The translations under genes were made by a program, and so were the position numbers. DNA of 13,015 nt from Pseudomonadota bacterium (GTDB lineage Bacteria; Pseudomonadota; Alphaproteobacteria; Sphingomonadales; Sphingomonadaceae): NCBI GenBank assembly GCA_023433305.1, contig JAEZCZ010000103.1, positions 1 to 13,015 of the forward strand. Direction: 5' to 3'. Position 1 is the stretch's first letter. Every line of letters starts with the position of its first letter. Positions 7,241 through 12,732 of this stretch are shown piece by piece. The notes under the pieces are model-generated. The model saw only the letters and a list, made by a program, of their open reading frames with translations, ran no database searches and was not told the DNA's origin.

Positions 7241-7792
7241 TCATTCCGGTGGAGCAGGGCGCTTGAAGTAGTGAAAGGGCATCCAGCTCGAGACATAGAT
7301 CCAGCCGTCCTTCTCCATCGTTGAAGTCGGCGGAGCGGCGCCTAGCCTTCTTTGATACTCCCACGCGCGAGAGGTCGGCCGAAACACCAGTTTGAGAGCA
7401 CCTGTTCGGATCAGTTCGTTTCCCTTCCGGCCTTCGGCGCGCAGGATGTTCATCTCGTTGAATGCGGTCGCGCCGATCCGGACAACCTCTTCTCCGCGTC
7501 GTTTCGACGGGACTTCAGCCTCCTCGTCCGGTCTGAACCGCTGTTGGGCCGCCTGCTTGGAGATGCCAAGCGCTTCGCCAATTTCAGCCCAGCTCACTCC
7601 CGTGCGGCGTGCTGCGTCGATCCAGCGATGGAGGTTCAACTTCGCCTCGTCGGCGACCACATGGGCGACCACGATGGCCTCCGCGAAGCCTTCGCTTGTC
7701 TCGCCCGTGAACTGTGGCTGACGGTGGTCGGCCCAATCGAGGACCACCGCGGCCGTCTTGTCTCTAATCGCGCGTTCTTCTGCCAGGTTCAT
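7241..7792 (-). CDS. Helix-turn-helix DNA-binding protein of unknown family
   Basis: Product of 183 aa that I do not recognise by name. An N-terminal helical region (1-60, rich in Ala, Glu and Asp) precedes a clear helix-turn-helix at about 66-86, VSWAEIGEALGISKQAAQQRF. This resembles HTHs in small regulators and sigma region 4-like domains where WxEIGxALGxxxQAA is common. A charged linker (PDEEAEVPSKRRGEE) follows. The C-terminal part (about 100-183) contains FNEMNILRAEG and ends in an aromatic-rich GWIYVSSWMPFHYF tail; I cannot assign this domain. I chose ATG 7792, with GAGG before it at suitable spacing. An in-frame TTG at 7807 lies inside the operator array and has no ribosome binding site. 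The six-hexamer array covering its promoter suggests autoregulation. It is a single-gene unit, convergent with the MBL gene. Confidence 0.8.
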   Translation of the reverse strand: MNLAEERAIRDKTAAVVLDWADHRQPQFTGETSEGFAEAIVVAHVVADEAKLNLHRWIDAARRTGVSWAEIGEALGISKQAAQQRFRPDEEAEVPSKRRGEEVVRIGATAFNEMNILRAEGRKGNELIRTGALKLVFRPTSRAWEYQRRLGAAPPTSTMEKDGWIYVSSWMPFHYFKRPAPPE

Positions 7793-7801
7793 CGGATGCC
7801 T

Positions 7802-7868
7802 CGTCAACTCTAACTTGACGAAGCGTCAATATAACGTTGACGCGACTTGCGTCAATACATTCTTGACA
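7802..7868. promoter_or_regulatory. Array of six alternating TTGACG/CGTCAA operator hexamers
   Basis: Hexamers lie at 7802 (CGTCAA), 7815 (TTGACG), 7824 (CGTCAA), 7837 (TTGACG), 7850 (CGTCAA) and 7863 (TTGACA). Orientation alternates and gaps are 7, 3, 7, 7 and 7 bases. Read as dyads, CGTCAA-N7-TTGACG appears twice exactly and a third time with one changed end base. A perfect TTGACGC-N5-GCGTCAA dyad spans 7837-7855. The array covers the promoter of the HTH gene and stops 9 bases before its ATG. It most likely binds that HTH protein or another dimeric regulator; the binder is an inference. Confidence 0.75.
7828..7855 (-). promoter_or_regulatory. Near-consensus promoter of the HTH gene
   Basis: On the minus strand TTGACG (7855-7850) and TATATT (7833-7828) are separated by 16 bases, each close to the sigma-70 consensus. 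The expected start near 7821 gives a leader of about 30 bases before the ATG at 7792. Both hexamers coincide with elements of the operator array, so a bound repressor would directly block polymerase. Confidence 0.65.
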
Positions 7869-7974
7869 ATATGCCTCGGATCTAGGGCAGCAGGAGCATC
7901 CGACCCCACCGCAAGGTCGCACGGATTCTCGGCCGCGAGGTGGCGCTCTGTCGCACTGCTTCGGACCTGCGGCT

Positions 7975-8013
7975 CGATGGATGCTGAAACAAGTTCAGCA
8001 TGACGAGGATGAG
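7975..8013. repeat. Dispersed palindromic repeat of Sphingomonadales type
   Basis: ATGCTGAA (7981-7988) and TTCAGCAT (7994-8001) form a perfect 8-bp inverted repeat around ACAAG, flanked by GATGG and GACGAGGATGA. From general knowledge, this sequence recurs between genes in many sphingomonad and related genomes, and its translation gives the MLNLFQHP peptide in many spurious proteins. Only one copy is in this window, so repetition cannot be shown here. Confidence 0.6.
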
Positions 8014-8106
8014 AGGCGGAGAGTGGCTGAAATGGGTGGTGAGCGGACGCCCCGAGCTCAACGGTTCAATGACCGCTTTGCCGGTGCGGCCGCCACCAGC
8101 CATTCG

Positions 8107-8155
8107 AAAACGAGGGCGATTGGCGGCTCGATACAGTTCGAGGTCACCCAATCGC
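8107..8155 (-). terminator. Probable terminator of the blaI-blaR1-like operon
   Basis: Read on the minus strand, GCGATTGG (8155-8148) pairs with CCAATCGC (8123-8116). Inside this lies a second stem, CTCGA (8142-8138) with TCGAG (8131-8127), enclosing a 6-base loop. CCTCGTTTT follows. The structure begins 7 bases after the TAA stop of the last operon gene, where a terminator is expected. The short T run makes it a moderate-strength candidate. Confidence 0.5.
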
Positions 8156-8162
8156 ACGGACA

Positions 8163-9056
8163 TTACGGCCGCGATGCCGCCGGCGAAGCCGCGGCGAACT
8201 CGCGGTGCTTCTCGCCATCCATGAAGTACATCCCCGCAACATCCGAAGCACTGATCAGGCCGAGCACCATCGCCGAGAAGGCGTAGCCGACATCGGCTTC
8301 GGGCGCGAACTCCAGCTTAGGCTGAGGCTCCCCTTTCGCCGCCTGCTCGAGCGTTGCTCGAAGCGCCGCGGGGGCTATTTCCCGACCGTTCCACAGAATC
8401 TTGTCCTGCGCGGTGAGCACGATCCGGTTCACGGCTTCCGGCGGGTCCTTCGCAGCCGGGACCGGCAGCCCGAAGTAGGCCATAGGCGCGGCCTGCGGAC
8501 TGCTGCCCGCCGCACCGCCGGTGAAGACGAAACCCACTGTCGGATAGCCCGCGACTTGCACGTTGTAGATCGTTCCCGCGATGCAGCGCCAAGGGGCGTT
8601 GGCGTCGCCCCAGATGTGGGCCGCCGGAATTCTTTCGGGGGTCTTAGTGAGCGCTTCGACGCCGCCAGCCGCCCGCACAACCTCTCCGAGATGCGCGAGT
8701 GCCCGGTCGTAAAGCTCCGAATTGCCAAGCGGCAGCGAGTCCGCGAGAAAGACCCGGCATTCGCCGTCGCGAGACGCTCCGGCAAAACCCGGATCGCCCG
8801 GGTTCCGGCCGGCGGCGTCGGTTGCGGTCACAATCACCGACAGGTTTTCGGCTGCATTCGGGGGATCGGCAGCATCGGATACAGGGAGGTTCAGCCATGC
8901 CGGGACGGGCCCGGTCTGGGCGAGGGCGGGACCGGATGGCGCGACCGCGAGTGCGACTGCGGAAAGAGTCGTCGCGAAAGGAACGAGTGCGGCAATGGCG
9001 CAATTGGGCACCCTGGCCGCGCTGCCGATCACGCGCGAGATTTGGACGTCGGTCAT
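8163..9056 (-). CDS. Exported protein with ExbD/TolR-like regions, third gene of M56 operon
   Basis: Product of 297 aa without a name that I recognise. A long N-terminus with a hydrophobic stretch at about 20-39 ends in PALA-Q, giving a probable signal peptidase site at 46/47. The C-terminal region (about 210-280) resembles the periplasmic domain of ExbD/TolR: a strand-turn of the type ILWNGREIAP, a helix LRATLEQAA, a strand LEFAPEADVGY, then helix and strand ending MYFMDGE. An earlier region (about 72-180) has a similar order with IWGDANAPWRCIAG and YPTVGFVFTG, suggesting a diverged duplication. Cys-100 and Cys-158 could form a disulfide. It lacks the single N-terminal helix with a proton-path Asp of true ExbD. 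The start ATG overlaps the M56 stop (ATGA) with AAGGAG 9 bases before it, so translation is coupled. ExbD likeness is judged by eye only. Confidence 0.78.
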   Translation of the reverse strand: MTDVQISRVIGSAARVPNCAIAALVPFATTLSAVALAVAPSGPALAQTGPVPAWLNLPVSDAADPPNAAENLSVIVTATDAAGRNPGDPGFAGASRDGECRVFLADSLPLGNSELYDRALAHLGEVVRAAGGVEALTKTPERIPAAHIWGDANAPWRCIAGTIYNVQVAGYPTVGFVFTGGAAGSSPQAAPMAYFGLPVPAAKDPPEAVNRIVLTAQDKILWNGREIAPAALRATLEQAAKGEPQPKLEFAPEADVGYAFSAMVLGLISASDVAGMYFMDGEKHREFAAASPAASRP

Positions 9057-10216
9057 AGGGAATTACTCCTTCGCACCATGCGGTTCGCAACGCTTTCTTC
9101 GATACTTGCAGGCGTGGCATGGCCGGGACTCTCGCCGCCAGCCGTGGCCCGATGGCTCGTCCGCTGCGTCGTCTTCGGCAGGGCAGTGGGCTCGCGGGGC
9201 GGCACGCGAAGGTCGAACACGATCACCTCGGCATCGTCGTCGGACGCGAACGACGCAGCTGGCGAGGAAGCGAGCGCCGGATCGACCAACTGCAGGGTCA
9301 TCAGCGGCACGGTCAGGGCGGCAGCGCCGAGGGCCATCGCGGCCGCCCAGCCAATGCCGCCGGCTGACCGGTTCAAGCTGCGATCCAGCACCCGCCGGAC
9401 ACGCTGGTCGAGCGAGTTTCGCGCCGGCGCGATGGCATGGGCTCCGGCCAGCAGACCGTTGCTCTGCCGGCGGGCGGCGCTGACCAGCACGCTCGCATAG
9501 GCGGTGTCCTCGATATCCGCGGCCAGCACCGCGTCGTCGGCCGCTTCCTCGCGCAGCTGGTGCGCCTCTCGCGCCAACAGCCAGGCAAGAGGATTGAACC
9601 AGAATAGCGCCACGCTTACGCGGGCCAGCACGAGCTTGGCCCAGTCTGCCCGTGCGAGGTGCGCCAACTCGTGTGCCACGATGGCGTCCGCCTCCGCGCG
9701 GGCCGCGACGGCATCGGTGTTGAGCAGGATCTTGGGCTGCAGTCCCCCCCAGCTTAGCGGCGAGGAAATCTCGGGGCTGGCCAGCAAGGCGATGTTCTTC
9801 GTGATTCCCATCCGCTGTCGGGCCCGGGCCATGGCCTGGAACCAGTGCTCGTCGGTTACGGCGCGAGCCGTTGCGGTCAGCCGCACCAGCCGAAGTAACG
9901 ACAGCAGCATGAAGGCGATAAGGAACAGGGCAACCCCAGCATAGGCCAGGAGCAGCCAGTCCGCTGCCGCCTGCGCCCAATGCGCCTGCGCGGCTTGGGC
10001 ACGGGCTGCAGGCGCGATCCATGCGGCAGCGGAGCTTGCGGCCGTAACTTTCAGCGGCGGAAACAGCATCGATCCGAGCGGCAGCGCGGCAAGCGCCGCC
10101 AAGCCGAGATGCGCGATCAAGCTCCGATCCGCAGCCGAGCGGCTGCGCATGAACCGCAGTGCCAGCAACGTACCGCCGGCGATGACGACCGACTTCGCGG
10201 CAAAGAGGACCATCAT
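9053..10216 (-). CDS. BlaR1/MecR1-like M56 family membrane metalloprotease
   Basis: Product of 387 aa. M56 proteases are inner-membrane zinc enzymes that, in BlaR1/MecR1, relay an outside signal by causing loss of the cognate repressor. Predicted membrane helices are at about 2-22, 34-52, 87-110 and 285-305. The zinc motif is His-182-Glu-183-Leu-Ala-His-186, with Glu-223 and Asp-227 in REEAADDAV as the third-ligand region (the usual Cys before Asp is Ala). After the last helix there are only about 80 residues of low-complexity Asp/Arg/Thr/Pro-rich tail, with no penicillin-binding sensor domain (BlaR1 is near 585-600 aa). The start is ATG 10216, sharing bases with the repressor stop (TGATG). 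GTG 10219 is equally placed after AAGGGGGG. The gene sits between a BlaI-like repressor and an exported ExbD-like protein. Confidence 0.88.
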   Translation of the reverse strand: MMVLFAAKSVVIAGGTLLALRFMRSRSAADRSLIAHLGLAALAALPLGSMLFPPLKVTAASSAAAWIAPAARAQAAQAHWAQAAADWLLLAYAGVALFLIAFMLLSLLRLVRLTATARAVTDEHWFQAMARARQRMGITKNIALLASPEISSPLSWGGLQPKILLNTDAVAARAEADAIVAHELAHLARADWAKLVLARVSVALFWFNPLAWLLAREAHQLREEAADDAVLAADIEDTAYASVLVSAARRQSNGLLAGAHAIAPARNSLDQRVRRVLDRSLNRSAGGIGWAAAMALGAAALTVPLMTLQLVDPALASSPAASFASDDDAEVIVFDLRVPPREPTALPKTTQRTSHRATAGGESPGHATPASIEESVANRMVRRSNSL

Positions 10217-10602
10217 CACTCGCCCCCCTTGCGTCTGGCGGCGCGGGCCTGGGCGATCAGGGCTTCGAGCTCGTCGAGCTCGGCCTCGTCCAGCCGCTCG
10301 GACATGCCGAGAAGCGCTGTCGCGGCGCCCGCGGGGGAGCCGTGGAAGAACACCCGCACCAGTTCCTTAAGCGCGGTCATTCGCGCTTGACTGTCGGGCA
10401 CGGCAGGTCGGTAGAGATATCCTTTCGAGCTCTCGGCGCGGCGAACGAAGCCCTTGTGCTCGAGCCGGCTGAGCATCGTCCGGACGGCCGAGCCGCTGGG
10501 CTGCCCTGGTAACGCGGTCGAAATGTCCGCCGCCGTGAGCTCGCCCCTCTCGTAGAGCAGGTCGACTATCTCGCGTTCGCGCGGCGGCAGCTTCTTCAGC
10601 AT
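10216..10602 (-). CDS. BlaI/MecI/CopY family transcriptional repressor
   Basis: Product of 128 aa, the usual size of the family. The winged helix spans about 5-72: LPPREREIVDLLYERGELTA, then ADISTAL, the recognition helix GSAVRTMLSRLEHKGFV and wing GYLYRPA. A C-terminal helical dimerisation part (about 75-120) follows, with a basic end ARRKGGE. Family members bind TACA-NN-TGTA dyads and are removed by cleavage triggered by the paired M56 protease. The Asn-Phe cleavage pair of staphylococcal BlaI/MecI is not seen; the corresponding region reads LVRVFFHGSP. I chose ATG 10602 (MLKKLPPRERE) with AGGA nearby. A longer frame to 10803 would translate the operators into protein with no family likeness. 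It is the first gene of a three-gene operon and is probably autoregulated. Confidence 0.92.
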   Translation of the reverse strand: MLKKLPPREREIVDLLYERGELTAADISTALPGQPSGSAVRTMLSRLEHKGFVRRAESSKGYLYRPAVPDSQARMTALKELVRVFFHGSPAGAATALLGMSERLDEAELDELEALIAQARAARRKGGE

Positions 10603-10617
10603 CGGTCCTGTCCGGTT

Positions 10618-10647
10618 GCTACATTTGTAGCGTGCCACAAATGTAGC
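10618..10647. promoter_or_regulatory. Pair of BlaI-type operators (TACA-NN-TGTA dyads)
   Basis: Site 1 at 10618-10631, GCTACATTTGTAGC, is a perfect 6+6 dyad around TT. Site 2 at 10634-10647, GCCACAAATGTAGC, is the same dyad in reverse with one mismatch (C for T in the left arm). Centres are 16 bases apart, and the sites begin 15 bases before the repressor ATG. The core TACANNTGTA is the established recognition dyad of the BlaI/MecI/CopY family. I could not place a convincing -35/-10 pair, but any promoter for this operon must overlap or adjoin these sites. Confidence 0.85.
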
Positions 10648-10815
10648 GCCTATGCAACGGGATTCGAGGGTGGCACCGAGACGGGCACGAAGGGACATTG
10701 GAAGGATGCGATTCGAGTGGCCGCAGCCAGGTCGGTCCCCGGACGGCGGCTTTGATTCGCACCCATCTACCGCCGGGACTTGCGTTCCCCATCCGTTCCG
10801 CATACGTCATAGGCC

Positions 10816-12183
10816 ATGGCCAAGCCCAAGCGTCGCTACGTCTGCACCGAATGCGGCTCCGTCGCGACGCGCTGGCAGGGGCAGTGCGTGGATTGCGAGC
10901 AATGGAACACGCTCGTCGAGGAAGCGCCTGCCACCGTCTTCTCCACCCGGCATGACCTGTCGAGCGGCGGACGGCCGATCGCGTTCGAGCCGCTCGACGC
11001 GCCGTCGGAGGCGCTGACGCGGCGGACGACCGGGCTGGCCGAGTTCGATCGGGCGCTCGGGGGCGGGATCGTGCCGGGCTCGGCGATCCTGATGGGCGGG
11101 GAGCCGGGAATCGGGAAGTCCACGCTGCTGCTTCAGGCGGCGGCGCAGATGGCGCGTTCGGGCGCGCGGGCGGTCTATATCAGCGGCGAGGAGGCGACCG
11201 GGCAGGTGCGGCTGCGCGCCGCGCGGCTCGGGCTGGCGGACGCGCCGTTGCAGCTCGCGGCAGCGACGTCGGTGCGCGATATCCTGACCACGCTTGGCCA
11301 AGCCGCGCCGCCGGCGTTGCTGGTGGTCGATTCGATCCAGACGATGCACTCGGACACGATCGAGGGCGCGCCAGGCACGGTCAGCCAGGTGCGCGCCTCG
11401 GCGTTCGAGCTGATCCGCTATGCCAAGGAGAACGGCGTCGCGCTGGTGCTGGTCGGCCACGTCACCAAGGACGGGACGATCGCGGGGCCGCGCGTGCTCG
11501 AACACATGGTCGACGTGGTGATGAGCTTCGAGGGCGAGCGCTCGCACCAATACCGGATCCTGCGCGCGCTGAAGAACCGGTTCGGGGCGGTCGACGAGAT
11601 CGGCGTGTTCGCGATGGAAGGGCAAGGTCTAGCCGAAGTGCCCAACCCCTCGATGCTGTTCCTGTCGGGCCGCGAACAGCCCGTCGCCGGAAGCTCGGTG
11701 TTCCCGGCTCTCGAGGGCACGCGCCCGGTGCTGGTCGAAGTCCAGGCGTTGATCGTGCGGCTGCAATCGGGCGCCACGCCGCGCCGCGCGGTGGTGGGAT
11801 GGGATTCCGGCCGTCTGGCCATGCTGCTGGCGGTGCTCGAGGCGCGCTGCGGGCTCAATTTCTCCTCGGCCGAAGTCTATCTCAACGTCGCGGGCGGCTA
11901 TCGCCTGACCGATCCGGCGGCCGATCTGGCCGTCGCGGCGGCGCTCATATCCGCACTGGCGGACAAGCCGCTGCCCATGCGCGGCATCTGGTTCGGCGAA
12001 GTCTCGCTCTCGGGCGAGATCCGCCCCGTCGCCCACGCCAGCCTGCGCCTGCGCGAGGCGGCGAAGCTCGGGTTCGAGCTCGGCTATGGGCCGGAGGACG
12101 GGCTCAAGGACGTGGCCGGCTTGCGCTTCGCGGGGCTGTCGAGCCTGCCCAAGCTCGTTGACCGGGTCATGGCCGCGGCCTAA
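10816..12183 (+). CDS. radA: DNA repair protein RadA (Sms)
   Basis: Product of 455 aa, normal for RadA. It is a RecA-like ATPase that drives branch migration during homologous recombination and repair in the cytosol. The N-terminal zinc finger has Cys-10, Cys-13, Cys-24 and Cys-27. Walker A is GGEPGIGKST (94-103) with Lys-101. Walker B ends at Asp-172 in LLVVDSIQ. The RadA-specific KNRFG motif is at 253-257. The C-terminal third is the Lon-like domain, including LNVAGGYRLTDPAADLAVAAA. The start ATG gives the standard MAKPKRRYVCTECG N-terminus, with only a weak ribosome binding site before it. It is followed after 12 bases by cvpA. The 213-base region before it is shared with the divergent repressor operon. 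I found no clear radA promoter. Confidence 0.98.
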   Translation: MAKPKRRYVCTECGSVATRWQGQCVDCEQWNTLVEEAPATVFSTRHDLSSGGRPIAFEPLDAPSEALTRRTTGLAEFDRALGGGIVPGSAILMGGEPGIGKSTLLLQAAAQMARSGARAVYISGEEATGQVRLRAARLGLADAPLQLAAATSVRDILTTLGQAAPPALLVVDSIQTMHSDTIEGAPGTVSQVRASAFELIRYAKENGVALVLVGHVTKDGTIAGPRVLEHMVDVVMSFEGERSHQYRILRALKNRFGAVDEIGVFAMEGQGLAEVPNPSMLFLSGREQPVAGSSVFPALEGTRPVLVEVQALIVRLQSGATPRRAVVGWDSGRLAMLLAVLEARCGLNFSSAEVYLNVAGGYRLTDPAADLAVAAALISALADKPLPMRGIWFGEVSLSGEIRPVAHASLRLREAAKLGFELGYGPEDGLKDVAGLRFAGLSSLPKLVDRVMAAA

Positions 12184-12195
12184 ATTCCGTTTCGA

Positions 12196-12732
12196 ATGAC
12201 GGGTTTCGACATCATCGTGCTCCTGATCGTCGGCGTGGCCGCGGTCGGCGGATTCATGCGCGGCTTCGTGCAGGAAGTGCTGTCGCTCGCGGCCTGGGCC
12301 GTGGCCATCGTCGCGATCCGTTTCCTCCATACCGATCTCACCGCGTTCCTGTTCGAGTACATCGGCACGCCCTCGGGCGCCGCGGTGCTGGCGTTCGTGC
12401 TGCTGCTGCTGATCCCCTACGCGGCGATGAAGCTCATCGCCGGGCGCATGGGCCGCGCCTCGCGCAACTCGGTCCTCGGGCCTTTCGACCGCGTGCTCGG
12501 CTTCGGCTTCGGCGCGGTGAAGGGCATCGTGGTCGTGATCATGGCCTTCTCGATCCTGGTGCTCGGATACGACACCGTCTGGGGCCTCGGCGGGCGACCG
12601 ACCTGGATGACGACCGCGCGGACCTATCCATTCGTGAACGCCAGCGCGGATGCGATGGTGCAGTTGATCGACGAGCGCCAGCGCTGGATCGGCGGGGAGG
12701 CCGCCGAGGGCGACGGCGCCGAGGCGCCGTGA
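12196..12732 (+). CDS. cvpA: CvpA family inner-membrane protein
   Basis: Product of 178 aa. The family is named from colicin V production in E. coli and has been linked to envelope homeostasis; its biochemical role is not settled. Four hydrophobic helices are visible at about 5-22, 26-43, 62-82 and 101-122. The family features GFMRGFVQEVLSLAAW after helix 1 and NSVLGPFDRVLGFGFGAVKG before helix 4 are present. The soluble C-terminus (about 130-178) is acidic, ending EAAEGDGAEAP. It lies 12 bases after radA and overlaps the next gene by GTGA, so the three genes probably share a transcript. There is no strong ribosome binding site, which fits coupling to radA. Confidence 0.93.
   Translation: MTGFDIIVLLIVGVAAVGGFMRGFVQEVLSLAAWAVAIVAIRFLHTDLTAFLFEYIGTPSGAAVLAFVLLLLIPYAAMKLIAGRMGRASRNSVLGPFDRVLGFGFGAVKGIVVVIMAFSILVLGYDTVWGLGGRPTWMTTARTYPFVNASADAMVQLIDERQRWIGGEAAEGDGAEAP

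Larger units (their letters stand above)
7869..8162. other. Non-coding interval between HTH gene and the M56 operon
   Basis: About 295 bases with no convincing gene. It holds the dispersed palindromic repeat (7975-8013) and the nested-stem terminator of the upstream operon (8107-8155). Short open frames on both strands run through the repeat, and the minus-strand one reads LVMLNLFQHP there, a peptide I recall as a common artefact of this repeat. The rest shows no pattern that I can interpret. Confidence 0.6.

Noticed and set aside
7882..8163. 93-codon minus-strand frame after the ExbD-like gene
   Set aside because: It contains the peptide LVMLNLFQHP produced by the dispersed palindromic repeat, and has no ribosome binding site or domain.
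10603..10803. 67-residue N-terminal extension of the BlaI-like repressor
   Set aside because: It would translate both operator dyads; family members begin at the residues encoded from 10602.
10780..10808. TTGCGT-N17-TACGTC as the radA promoter
   Set aside because: Poor -10 match, and the transcript would start almost at the ATG.
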